Shown piece after piece: positions 11,099 to 21,060 of a DNA stretch of 64,000 bases. The notes under the pieces are model-generated. The model was not told the origin of the DNA. It saw only the letters and a list, made by a program, of their open reading frames with translations, and did not search any database. The position numbers and the translations under genes are program-made. Each line of letters opens with the position of its first letter. Position 1 is the stretch's first letter. Origin of the DNA: Colius striatus (taxonomy: Eukaryota > Chordata > Aves > Coliiformes > Coliidae); the NCBI RefSeq assembly GCF_028858725.1, contig NC_084790.1, forward strand, positions 3,974,001 to 4,038,000, given 5' to 3'.

Positions 11099-11865
11099 AG
11101 AGCTCACTGGTGGGTTCAGATGTTGTGGGGAGTTCTGAGCCAGCCTCTCCCTGGCACCCCCCTGACCAGTGTGGCAGCTCTGCAGTAAGTGCTCAAGTGG
11201 TGCTTGAAAAGTGTTTCTCAAGGGGTTTGTCCCAGGCAGAGAACAGGCAACTCTGAGGGATAAACAACTGGCTGTGGCTTCCAGCTAGCACCTTATTTTT
11301 GTTACTCATGGATGTGTAAGTACTTGTGTGCAGTCCATGGGGAAGGGATGAGTTCCTGGAGACCTGTGGTGAGAAGGGAAGGGGAAGTTTGAAGCTCTGG
11401 GTTTATTATTTGTGAGGATTCACTGCTACTCTTGAGGTATTGTGATTGTCCTTTGCAGACAGTGAGATGAAAGCTGTGTGGATGGGGGTACGTTAAAGCT
11501 GTGTGTTAATGGGCTGAGCCTCCCATGGCAGAGCATCGCCTTTCCAAGGGAAGGTGTGTGTGAAAGCAGAGTGGAGGGAGAAAACCAGAGAGTATCTAAA
11601 TCTCACAGTTCCTCATGAGCTGCTGCAGCTGGGAGAAGGTAGAGAGAGGCTGTAAAAAGCACAGATGATGGGAGAGATTTGTCACAGCTGCAGCATGACA
11701 GGCACTCAGCAGCTCTGGAAAAGGGAGGGAGAGGTGAGGGATGGGGACAGAACAGGGCAGACAGCAAAGGAGGGGAGCTGTAGCTGGGTGGAGAGAACTC
11801 ACACCCAGGAAGGGTTGGAGGGAAGGCATTGCAGAGTTTCTTATGAAAGCCTCCTCAGACTCACA

Positions 11866-12256
11866 GAATCAGAGAATGTTAAGGGTTGGGAGGGTCCTCA
11901 AAAGCTCATTCAGTGCAACCCCCCTGCCAGAGCAGCACCACGCAGAGGGGGTCACACAGGAACTCATCCAGCTGGGTTTGCATGTCTCCAGAGAAGGAGA
12001 CTCCACAGCCCATCTGGGACCCTTCCAGTGCTCCCTCACCTCAACAGGGAAGAAATTCTTCCTGTGTTTCTTTGGAACCTCTTGTGTTCCAGCTTGTACC
12101 CATTGGCCCTTGTCCTATCATTGGCCATCACTGAGAGCAGCCTGGTTCCAGCCCCGACACCCACCCTTTATGTACTTGTAGACATTAATAAGGTCACATC
12201 TCAGCCTCCTCTTCTCCAAGCTAAAGACTCGCAGCTCCCTCAGCCTTTCATCATAA
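11866..12256 (-). mobile_element. CR1 LINE fragment, reverse orientation
   Basis: Starts with the reversed tail CACAGAATCAGAGAATG, then GGTTGGGAGGGTCCTCAAAA, AGCTCATTCAGTGCAACCCC, the TTCTTCCTGTGTTTCTTTGG block and CATTAATAAGGTCACATCTC. All match the reverse complement of the CR1 3' region. Edges are approximate. Confidence 0.9.
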
Positions 12257-13838
12257 ACTTCTCTTCACAAAATATTTGCCCTGATTTTCTACTTTTAAGG
12301 CTGACTGAAAAAGCTGAGGTTCCACAAAGAGCTGCCTATACCCTTATTTTTTAGGAAGAGGAGGGAATAAGTGTCCATTTCACTCACTGGCTGCTTTTTT
12401 CCCCCTGCAATAATTTATGCACCTGGCATTCCTCTGTTGAGAAATGGGCTGAGAGATGCAAGCCTGTCTACTTAATCTGTGTAAGCCTGAGCCCTGCACA
12501 CGGTGTCCAGTTGGCAGCTCAGGCAATCAGCCTTTGGGCAGTTGAAATGTTCATTCCCACACATTTTATTTGTCAGTATTTAATGATTCTGGAAAGCTCA
12601 GAGCGTGGTCTGTGCCTGTACCATCTCCTGCTGTGGTCCTGTCAAAAAGGATGAGTTCAAGTGGGTTGAGTCTGGTGGGTTTTTGGATGAATACCCACCG
12701 AGGAATTTCTAGATGGTGCAAGAAGTTGCAGTGGTTGAGCGGGAGGTGCCTTTTCGCTTGATTTAGTCCTACATAGTGCAAAGGAAAAAGAGAGAGAGGG
12801 CTCAGTGCTGGGTGGCTGCAAGGTCCCTGTCGCTTGGATTGCAGTGCTTACACCACCATGGCACCGGTGACTTCAGGAGGGAGCATATTGGCCACGGTGC
12901 TGCAAGAGGGAGAGGAAAGAGAGTGTTTTCTGGAGTCTCTCACCAAACTGAGTCTGGAAAGCAGCAGCTCCCAGCAGGGAACAGCTCCCAGGGCTTCAAA
13001 ACAAGGTTTAAAAGCTGGTGGTGTGGTGCCTCGGGAGCCTGTAGCAGGTGGGGATGTGCAGGGGCTGCTGAGAGCTGAGCGTTACTCCTGAAGCCCAGGA
13101 CAGCAGTGAAATAACCGTTCCTCAATAGCGTGACAGGATGAATCACTGCAGATCCAGCAGAAATCCTTCAAAAGCAGATGGGAGTAAGGGGTTTTTGTGT
13201 GTTTTTTTTTCTGGGAAGGAAAACTTTCCCATTATCTCAGCGTTCTGGCAATTTGTATCTTGACTCGTTACTCATCCGGTGAACTCGGTGGGAATTTACA
13301 GCTGGTGTAAGAGGATCAGCTGCTTGCACAGCACCCGGGGCCAGCAGAGCTCTGGGGAGCAGAAGACAAGAAGAGAACAGTAAAACCAGGTCCATAACTC
13401 TCCTGGATGCTGGGCTGTAGAATTTGGTGGTGTCTCAGGAGCTGAATCTCTCTTCTGCTGGGCTGCTGTCTGCTCCTCAGCAGAGCTCTGCTGGCAGAGC
13501 AGCACGGGGAGCACCGAGTGCATTCTGCAGTCTAGCAGAGGGAAGGCTGGAAGGCTTCACAGCCAGAGCCAGAAACGGGGGAAAAAACAAAGGGAAAGAC
13601 ACTGTATGTTTTTTAAATCACAGAGATTAAATCCTTCACTTAATATCTGCTAGAAATGGCTCATCATGATCTTGGTATACATTGCCACGACCCATGATCC
13701 CACCACAGTTTCCTGCCATCCTTACCCAAATTGTTCAGAGCTTCTCTACACTCTCTGAGCAAACTGCAGCACAAGATTGTGGCATGTTTGGTGTCATCAT
13801 CAAGAAACAGGCTCTTTGCACCAACAAACTTCCTTTTC

Positions 13839-13844
13839 TTTATT
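13839..13844 (-). terminator. ZPBP2: ZPBP2 poly(A) signal
   Basis: TTTATT on the plus strand, i.e. AATAAA on the minus strand, 222 bases beyond the ZPBP2 stop. A GTTTGTTGGTGC stretch lies just downstream on the minus strand and fits a GU-rich element. This defines a short 3' UTR of about 240 bases. Confidence 0.7.
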
Positions 13845-14065
13845 GAATTGCTTTACCTTACGTGAACAGTTCATCTTGTGCATAATTTTTACCGACTAAG
13901 TGGTCCCTAAATGCAGAAAACCCAGGGGTGCAGGAATGACGATGGCTTGTGGCCAAAAATGAACGTAGGATTCCAGAATCGGCAGCTAAAACTGAAAAGA
14001 ACATCACAAACCCAGTGACACTTCCACAGCTGCTCTTTGGTTTTCCAGTCTCTGTCATCAGTTTA

Positions 14066-14163
14066 TTAGCAAGACGTTGCTCCGTACGTTTTGACTTGAG
14101 GCCTTGCACAGATCTGGCAGGTCACGTCGTTGTTAGGACTGTAAGTTCCAGGCTCACAAACCA
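14066..14163 (-). CDS. ZPBP2: ZPBP2 exon 8 (C terminus)
   Basis: Acceptor TTCACAG, then VVCEPGTYSPNNDVTCQICA and RPQVKTYGATSC, then TAA at 14066-14068. This matches the mammalian VVCSPATFSP...TYGAKSC block. The 3' UTR continues to about 13820. The protein ends right after the last cysteine. Confidence 0.93.
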
Positions 14164-17100
14164 CTGTGAAGGGAACACAAGGCAGTGTTTCAGGCAGCTG
14201 CCCTCAACCTCTGCTGGAGCTGGGACTATCAGACATCCTTCCTTACACTGGAAGCAAGGCCCCTTCCCTCCCCAGCTCAGACAGCTTCTCACCAACTGCC
14301 CCCAACTCCTTGACCTGCAGTAGGTGCTGCTGGCAAAAAACCTTGTAAAGGAGCAGAGAGTTTTTCAGCAGCACTACCACTTAGGTAATTGGGGTTTTTT
14401 TCGCTCTGCACTCTTGGTGTAGTCAGTCACTGGCTGCCTGGAAGGAAAAACAACCCCCACCTCACCACTTCCACTGTTTGGTGATGGTTACACCGACAAG
14501 CACTGCCAGCCTGTCCTCTGCTCCCATTAGCTTTGCCAAACCCACCATGTCAAATGTCCTTCCAAAAGAGGAATGGAAATATCATGGCTTTTGACACTGC
14601 TGTTTACCCAGTGCTCCTCAGAGAGACCTGTACCCTGACCTGAAAAGCTGTATCCATAGAATCATAGAACAGGAGGGTTGGAAGGGACTTATAGAGCTCA
14701 TCCAGCCCAACCCCCTGCCGAAGCAGGTTCACCCAGATCAGGTCACATAGGAATGTGTCCAGGTGGGTTTTGAAGAGCTGCAGAGAATGAGCCTCCACAT
14801 CCTCCCTGGGCAGCCTGGGCCAGGACTCCGTCACCCTCAACAGAAAAATAGTTTTTCCTTATGTTTAAATGGATCTTTTTGTGTTCCTGCTTCATCCCAT
14901 CACCCCTTGTCCTGTGACTGGATACAATAGAAAAAAAGTGCTGCCCCAACCTCCTGACACCCACCGTTTGGATATTTGCAAATATTAATGAGATTCCCCC
15001 TCAGCCTTCTCTCCTCCAGACTAAACAGCCCCAGGTCCTGCAGCCTTTCCTCAGCAGGATGATGTTCCAGTCCCCTGATCATCTTGGTGGCCCTGCGCTG
15101 GCCTCTCTCCAGCAGTTCCCTGTCCCTCTTGAGCTGGGGAGCCCAGAACTGGACACAGGACTCCAGATGAGGCCTCACCAGGGCAGAGCAGAGCAGAAGC
15201 AGAACCTCCCTCCATCTGCTGCCCAGGTTCTTGATGCCCCCTAGGATGCCATTGGCCTTCCTAGCCACGAGGGCACATTGCTGGCTCATGGTTAGCTTTT
15301 TAGTTACCGCAGCAAGCAGCACACTTCTTGTGGGTGATGTTCTTCCCAAAGCCCGGCCGACAGCTGTTGATGCGAGTCATGGCGATGCTGTTCTCCTGGT
15401 AGTAGATTGCAGGGATGGTTCGAAGCTCATGCTTCAAAAGATACGCCTGCCTTTCGAAAAACTTTGCAATATTAACTCTTGCCTATAATTCAGAAACATT
15501 GGGAGAATAAAAGAAACCCAGTCAGTTGGTTTTGCCTTGATTGAAACTATAGGTATTATCCTGATTTCCCCCCTGCACTAAGCTGTCACCTTAACAGAGG
15601 GTCATCCTTTGCCTTTGCGGGGGGACACTGTTGGGCCCCACATGCAATCTGGTGACATGCTTTAACATGAAGAAGCCTGAAATAAGAGATTTTTCAGCAA
15701 TCACCCCCATTAGATTTAATTTAAATCATTTTCCATGCACCAAATCGTAAATCAAAGATTCAGTTTAGAGATCAGTATGCCAACATAAAGACTAACGGTT
15801 ACAATTCTGTGTTCTTAGAGGTAAATAGAAAGGAAATAACAAGCCTCATTTGTTACAGTTTTAAAACTGGATCAATTTGACTTTCCTAAACAGTTTTCCA
15901 GCCTGGACTGAACAATTTGAAATCCATGAAGGGTTGTGCCCAAGGATCTGAATCTCATACATCAGTGAGGATGAATTACTACCAGTCAAATCCATAGCTG
16001 CTGGGGCAGAGACTGGTGTTAATTAGGCAGAGATTGGTGTTAATTAGGCAGAGAGGATACAGGGGGCTGACACAGAACCTCTTCAACTCTCCTGTTTGGC
16101 GCATCTTCACAATAGTAAGGAATCTGGTGGCAAATTCCTTCCCATCTTGATGCAAATGGATTGACTGCGGGAGGGGGAGAAAAAAAGTATATGTACACTG
16201 TGGAAGAATACATGACACATGAACTGAAACTCCTCAAGCATTTTCAGGTGCATGTCAGAAAACATGGACAAACTGCTTTACTGCTTTTAGCCTCTTACAA
16301 TGCTCTCTTCACCTCATTGTACCCTCTCAATTTTGCCCCCAGTTTGTGAAGAATGGTGATTTACACTTATTTGTTCCTTCCCCTGTCACTGTCTGCAGTT
16401 AAGATCATGTTTTGAAACAGGTTTTTTTTTGGACTGGATGCATTTGAATGTTGAAACATGAGTGACTGATAAAAGGGGAAAAAAACAGTGTTGGTCCTGG
16501 TGGTTTCTGGCCAGCTACTTAAATCACTTTGTTCAGTGGGAGTCAGAGGTCAACCAGGAAAATAATGGGGGAGGTGAGGAAGCTAAGCTGTCAGGAAGAA
16601 TGGAACTAAATTGTCACACCATACCCTTCAGTTACAGAAAATACTTGTTTTATGTAAAACCCTGGAGACCTCAGCTTGTTCTGAATGTTTCTTGGCTTTA
16701 CTGAGGGGAAAATGGCCACCAAACACTGCTGTAAGCTTGGTGGATGGTCCCTCTTGTTGCACGATGAAAAGAGATAGAGCAGAGAAACTAGTCAAAGCAT
16801 TAATGAATAATTTCCTTTCCTCCATGATAAAGCATCTCTGAATTAGGGCAACCATCAGGGTTGATTAAACCCCTCTTGCACAGCCACACTGCTCCAGCAG
16901 TATTACTGTAAAGGAACTGTGAGGCACTTGCTTTTAACCTCTGTGCAGTTTCCTAGAACCAAGCAAAACCATAGAGGTCACAGACTTCTTATAAATCAAA
17001 TTATGAAAACCAAAGATAACAAAAAAAGAGAAAGATATAATCATGGCATCTTGTCAGCTGTCTCAACAATCCTTCCAAACTGCACATCCTGAAAACGAAC

Positions 17101-19627
17101 ATTTCTAGTGAAGGTAGTAACAAGCACAATGTCACTAATTGGTCGGATAAACTGCATTTTAGCTCCATCTGTGGGCTACTAAGAAAAAATACAGGGAGTC
17201 TAAAAGCAAACAGGGAAACAACTTTGGTGGGTACACTTGACTTTCGTGTATTTCAGAGGTTGTTTATAGTACTCTTGGGCTGTATATAAAAATAAACAAT
17301 CCCTCCCAAAGAAACCCTGAAATCCCTTTACCTTGAAAAGTAATAAACAGTTCATGCAGCAGGCCTTGTTCAGGTGTCCTGATGGAATGACATTTGTAGG
17401 AGGGCTCTATAATGTGGCACTTCAGGTCAGAGATGATGCTGTTTAAGGTTTTGATTAGTTCCTCAAAGAACCGGCTGTTGGCTTCTTGCTGACATTTATT
17501 TGTCACATAGCGAACAAACACCTGGTATGCGTGGTCAGCTTCTTGGTATGCTTGAAGGGAAAGAGTTTGGGTGTGAAAGCTGTGGTGTAATCACAGGCTG
17601 AGTCTTAGACAGAACCTTATCGTCTGTATCGGTGTACTTTGTATCTGAAATCCGGGCTCTTGTTCAAAAGCAAACAAATAAATAAAGCTTACTCATTAAC
17701 CATAAGAGAACACATTTGTCCTTCCCAGGGCTGTCTCAAAGAGTGAGAGATACTCTGGTTTGAAAGGCACACAAATTTCTGTGTTTACGTTCTGAAGCTC
17801 TGCTCCCAAAGATTCAAACAAAAAAAGGGAGGGAATGGTAAAACAGCAGAGAGCTGGCATAAGTCGACAAAGCTGTGTCAGGTGGACTGAGATGATGCAA
17901 AACCACCCTGTGCGACTCTGGCGTGGAGGTGAAGGTTTTTAAAAGTGATTTTAAAAGTTAGTGTTTCTCCAGCATTTTTGGAACTGTTATTTTGTGGCTA
18001 GGTGATATCTGTCACAGAGAATGTGAGAAGGCCGGCATGCGCTGCTCAGGCAGCTGGGGAAGGGCTCTATTTGGCTTGAGACTGCGCGCAGACACGAGCT
18101 GCCTTTTCAGATCTTGGGTATTGCTGAAGTTCACTTTGTTCCCATGAAGGGTAGAGATTATTTTATTGAGAGACCATATAGTCTTGGTAGCAGTTATTTA
18201 AAACTTCTTCCAAAACTCGGAGAGCGGATGTGTGTGTGTGTGTGAACACTGAAAACTACCTTCTGGGAGAAAACGTTAAGCAGTTATTATCAAGCCTTGC
18301 AATAAATACACACCTCACAAACCCACCAAACTACAACGGCCACGTGCATCAGCTCACTAGACGGCAACCTTACCATACACCATGAACTTATATGCCTCAA
18401 CCATTTCTCTTTCTTCTTGTGTCATCATTTGTACGACTTTGTGAGAAAGAGTGCAAGTGTAGGCTCCAGACATCGACTCCCTAAAACCCCTCAGCATCAG
18501 CTTTCCTGTTTCTGTAAGATTCACATACTTCTGCCCTAGAATAGAAACAGGAAATACTCAATTACTGGAAATGTTCAGTTTCTGATGCTCTGCTCATTCA
18601 GAACATTCAAAGATGTGATTTTGCTCCTGTACATAATGGCACCCGACTTGTGTTAAGTCTGAAACAATCTAAAATTGATGACCTTTAGGACTCATTGCAA
18701 GTTTCCTTCCATCTCAAGCCTGGTTTACAGGGAGAAGAGAAACATAGTCTAATGTCAAGGCCCATGGGGAAAATCTGACAAAGGACCAAGTGACTGTTTG
18801 GACCCACCATCCTATTGCAGGGTGGCATCAATAGAAACAAGGAAAATATGTGATTTCACGTACGGTAATCTACTTAGCCATTTGTGGTTGGCTTTTTCCC
18901 CTTGTAAATAGAAAACAGAAACTATTTCTCCACCTCAGCATATTTTCCTGGTTGCCTCCCCACCCCGCGAGGCAGTTTGTGAAAAAGCAGCACTAAGTGA
19001 CTGGGGAAAAAATGGCTAAGGCAGAACAGAATGACTAACCTTCTAAATCTTTTCCATCTGGACCAGTCCACAAATACTTGGGATCTATCACTTCTTCTTT
19101 AGCGTAAGACACGTCCATACACACTAGAAACGGGCTGTTTGTAAACACCTTCACGTACACTTTAACTGCAACACAAGAGAGTGAGGGAAACGTGATGCTT
19201 ACTTTGAATGAAATTGTCAAACTGCTCATGTCACATTTGGACTGGAAATTGTTGATTTAGTCTTTTCTTTTCCCCCACCTCTTACTAATGTCATGGAACT
19301 GTCCACAGCGTGGTTGGTGCTGACCGTGCACAGGAGATCCTTGTCCCACATAAACCACTTGGCAGGGTCACAAAAAGCATCATGTTCCGAGCTTGTTGCT
19401 GAGTGGGACCCTCGTTTAGGTATCACATTTTCATAAGGGCTTATGGGACAAATGTGTTTGTAACTCCACCCCACTCCTTGTTCCTGAACGTTATCAGGAT
19501 CACGGTCTGGAGTCTCCAGCACCACTGTTTAGCTAAAACATTGCTTGGTTGTGTCACTTCCATGCGTAGTGCTGTCCTGCAAAAATTATTGCTGTACTTG
19601 AAACTCAATTTTAAAAGTCCAATAAGA

Positions 19628-19662
<35 letters not shown>

Positions 19663-20880
19663 TTGAAAAAAAGGTAAGTTTACCTTCGTGTCTGGTGTCT
19701 CCATAAACACAATTCTCTTCCATGAAATATGGTGCTCTCTGAGGTACAGCGCTCTCTGTAGGGAAAAGGACTTAGACTGAAATCTACATGTGTGATGGGT
19801 AACTATTTATTTTGTCCTAGCAAGCTTCTGTCATTTGCCTCTTTCTTTCTCCCCACAACTTTTTCTTAGAAACAAGGGCTCCCACTTGTTGCTGACTTGC
19901 CAATTTTTTGTTTCTTTAGTGCCCAGGATGGAAATCTGTCTTGGTATTCCAAGTTCCAAACTAGCTGAACCTTCCTCTTCATGAAAAAAACAATAATACA
20001 GCTATAAAATATAACTGGAAAGATAAGGCTCTTTATCGTGACCCCAAGAAGAAATGGGATGGGTGCAATATAGTAAACATGGAGGGTTATGCAGTCTTCA
20101 AACACCTCTGAGCCTTTGCCTTTTGGGCAACACTTGGCAGATGTCTGGGCAAGAGGGTTTCTGACAGGAGAGGCCACCAGGTAAGAAAATCATTAAAATT
20201 TGTTTGTCAGAGTAGGATGGCTCCTACCACTGACTGGGGTCAGGAGGGAGAAGGGCACTGCTGAGATCGACACCTCCTGCTCTAAAAGCAGCTTTATGGT
20301 CAACTGCTGAAGGAAGCTCCTGCACAGGACAGCTAAGTTTGACTTAATGCTCAAAGGGTGGGTGTTGAGAGGATGGGGCAAGCTCTTTTTGCCTATAGTG
20401 GCCAGTGACAGGACAAGGGGTAACAGTAACAAGCTGGAACACAGGATGCTCCACTGGCACAGGAAGAGAAACTCCTTTTGTGCTGAGGTGAGGGAGCCCT
20501 GGCCCAGGCTGCCCAGGGAGGGTGTGGAGGCTCCTTCTCCGGAGGTTTCCAACCCCACCTGAACACGTTCCTGTGCCCCCTGATGGAGGGGAACCTGCTG
20601 TAGCAGGTGGTTGGGCTGGAGGAGCTCTGGAGTTCCCTTCCGACCCTCACCATCCAGAGACTCTGATTCTGTCTCTGCTCCACACAGGCAGCCGTTCCCC
20701 GAGCAGCGGGATGCCTGCCGCCCCCCGAGGACGCTACGCCCCGGAGAGAGGCCACCCCATAGCCGCCCTCTCCCCTCCCTCCATACCTCTACTCTGAGCA
20801 ACCAAACCTGCCGCCATCACCGCCACCATCCCCAGGAGGGCTCCGGGGGGGAATGGCGGCCTCCTGCCGCCCCCGGCCAT
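14066..20880 (-). CDS. ZPBP2: Zona pellucida-binding protein 2, whole gene (8 coding exons)
   Basis: ZPBP2 belongs to the Sp38/ZPBP family of secretory sperm proteins that lie in the acrosome and support acrosome shaping and binding to the egg coat. Eight minus-strand exons (20787-20880, 19684-19755, 19040-19165, 18374-18535, 17332-17550, 16079-16164, 15308-15482, 14066-14163) join in phase into 1032 bases, 343 residues plus stop; I recall human ZPBP2 as about 338. Residues 1-31 hold a signal peptide. An Ig-like domain covers about 56-150 with Cys71 and Cys125. A middle region carries the family block CHIIEPSYKCHS. A Cys-rich C-terminal module contains SCRPGFGK and CxxCC motifs. Sequons occur at N103 (NLT) and in GKNITHK. 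The C terminus stops at TYGATSC, about a dozen residues shorter than the human form. Head to head with IKZF3. Confidence 0.93.
14655..15298 (-). mobile_element. CR1 LINE fragment in ZPBP2 intron 7
   Basis: About 640 bases in reverse orientation on the plus strand, so in the same sense as ZPBP2. It starts with the reversed tail ATAGAATCATAGAACAGG and ends with CACATTGCTGGCTCATGGTT. A reading on the minus strand keeps the CR1 ORF2 end (LVRPHLESCVQFWAPQ, RRATKMIRGLEH), so the copy is fairly young. Its upper edge lies next to the exon 7 donor. Confidence 0.92.
15308..15482 (-). CDS. ZPBP2: ZPBP2 exon 7
   Basis: 175 bases with acceptor ATTATAG and donor GCG|GTAACT. It encodes ARVNIAKFFERQAY, then INSCRPGFGKNITHKKCAACC, the start of the Cys-rich C-terminal module. 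A CR1 element begins within about 10 bases of the donor on the intron side. Confidence 0.93.
16011..16052. repeat. 21-bp tandem duplication
   Basis: Two adjacent 21-base units, 16011-16031 and 16032-16052, differ at one position (GACTGGTGTT versus GATTGGTGTT, both followed by AATTAGGCAGA). They lie in ZPBP2 intron 6, about 25 bases past the exon 6 donor. Confidence 0.9.
16079..16164 (-). CDS. ZPBP2: ZPBP2 exon 6
   Basis: 86 bases with acceptor CCCGCAG. It encodes VNPFASRWEGICHQIP and YYCEDAPNRRVEE. The 3' edge uses GAG|GTTCTG, a weak donor with T at +3. Joined to exon 7 this gives a gap-free alignment with the mammalian protein (NRRVEE-ARVNIAKFF against NHNILQ-ARDRIEDFF), which supports the edge despite the poor consensus. 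Confidence 0.85.
17332..17550 (-). CDS. ZPBP2: ZPBP2 exon 5 (family core)
   Basis: 219 bases with acceptor CTTCAAG and donor CAAG|GTAAAG. It encodes YQEADHAYQVFVRYVT and the best conserved part of the family, ISDLKCHIIEPSYKCHS followed by HELFITFQ. Confidence 0.96.
18229..18244. repeat. (TG)n microsatellite
   Basis: Short TG run of about eight units in ZPBP2 intron 4. Edges are approximate. Confidence 0.8.
18374..18535 (-). CDS. ZPBP2: ZPBP2 exon 4 (second half of Ig-like domain)
   Basis: 162 bases with acceptor TTCTAG and donor ATG|GTAAGG. It encodes VNLTETGKLMLRGF and the GAYTCTLSHK Ig motif with Cys125, plus the QEEREMVEAYKFMVY stretch. Phase 1 on both sides. Confidence 0.95.
19040..19165 (-). 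CDS. ZPBP2: ZPBP2 exon 3 (first half of Ig-like domain)
   Basis: 126 bases with acceptor TTGCAG and donor AAG|GTTAGT. It encodes VKVYVKVFTNSPFLVCMD and the KEEVIDPKYLWTGPDGK block, very close to the mammalian protein. It carries the first Ig cysteine (Cys71). Confidence 0.95.
19627..19662. repeat. (TC)n(TA)n compound microsatellite
   Basis: A run of TC dinucleotides passing directly into TA dinucleotides in ZPBP2 intron 2, about 20 bases from the exon 2 donor. Likely polymorphic in length. Confidence 0.85.
19684..19755 (-). CDS. ZPBP2: ZPBP2 exon 2
   Basis: 72 bases between an acceptor CTACAG and a donor AAG|GTAAAC. It encodes SAVPQRAPYFMEENCVYGD-like sequence that aligns with the mature N terminus of mammalian ZPBP2, and phases match exons 1 and 3. 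Confidence 0.85.
20345..20677 (+). mobile_element. CR1 LINE fragment in ZPBP2 intron 1
   Basis: Forward CR1 with GGGTGTTGAGAGGATGGGGC, GCTGAGGTGAGGGAGCCCTG, CCCAGGCTGCCCAGGGAGGG and the tail CCATCCAGAGACTCTGATTC. It is antisense to ZPBP2 and ends about 110 bases from exon 1. Confidence 0.92.
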
Positions 20881-21060
20881 CCCGCCCGCGCTCCCTCCCG
20901 GCCGCCCCCGCGCCAACGGCCGCCGCGCGGCGCCAACCGCCCTCAGCGGGGCCGCGCTGCCCGCCCGGCGCTTCCCGCGCTTTTCCCTCCCCTCAGCGCT
21001 GCCTGGGGCGGGGGCGGGCGGCCCGGCCCGGCCTCACCGCAGCGCTTCGGGCAGGAAGGA
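20690..21060. promoter_or_regulatory. ZPBP2: CpG island at ZPBP2 exon 1
   Basis: A dense CpG stretch surrounds the ZPBP2 start. No TATA box is evident. Two AACNG cores of MYB type (AACGG 20915-20919, AACCG 20935-20939) sit 35-60 bases 5' of the ATG on the transcribed side. The TSS is probably between 20890 and 21060. Confidence 0.6.
20787..20880 (-). CDS. ZPBP2: ZPBP2 exon 1 (signal peptide)
   Basis: ATG at 20878-20880 with G at -3 and G at +4. It encodes 31 residues with a hydrophobic core GALLGMVAVMAAGLVAQ and ends in phase 1 at the donor GAG|GTATGG. An in-frame upstream codon at 20914-20916 is TTG, so it is not a normal start. Exon 1 is poorly conserved in the family, so this assignment rests on phase, position and signal peptide character. 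Confidence 0.75.

Larger units (their letters stand above)
7800..13820. other. Intergenic region between LRRC3C and ZPBP2 (tail to tail)
   Basis: No coding exon was recognised on either strand. Contents are CR1 fragments at about 8325-8731, 10060-10480, 11045-11098 and 11866-12256, plus unique sequence. ORMDL3 coding sequence, expected between these genes in the mammalian order, was looked for and not seen. Confidence 0.6.

Noticed and set aside
7800-13820. Possible hidden ORMDL3 gene between LRRC3C and ZPBP2
   Set aside because: No open segment resembling its well-conserved sequence (e.g. NTRVMNSRGIWL) was found on either strand.
14900-15349. 149-codon minus-strand frame between ZPBP2 exons 7 and 8
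   Set aside because: It is the CR1 ORF2 end read out of the ZPBP2 frame, not a host gene.
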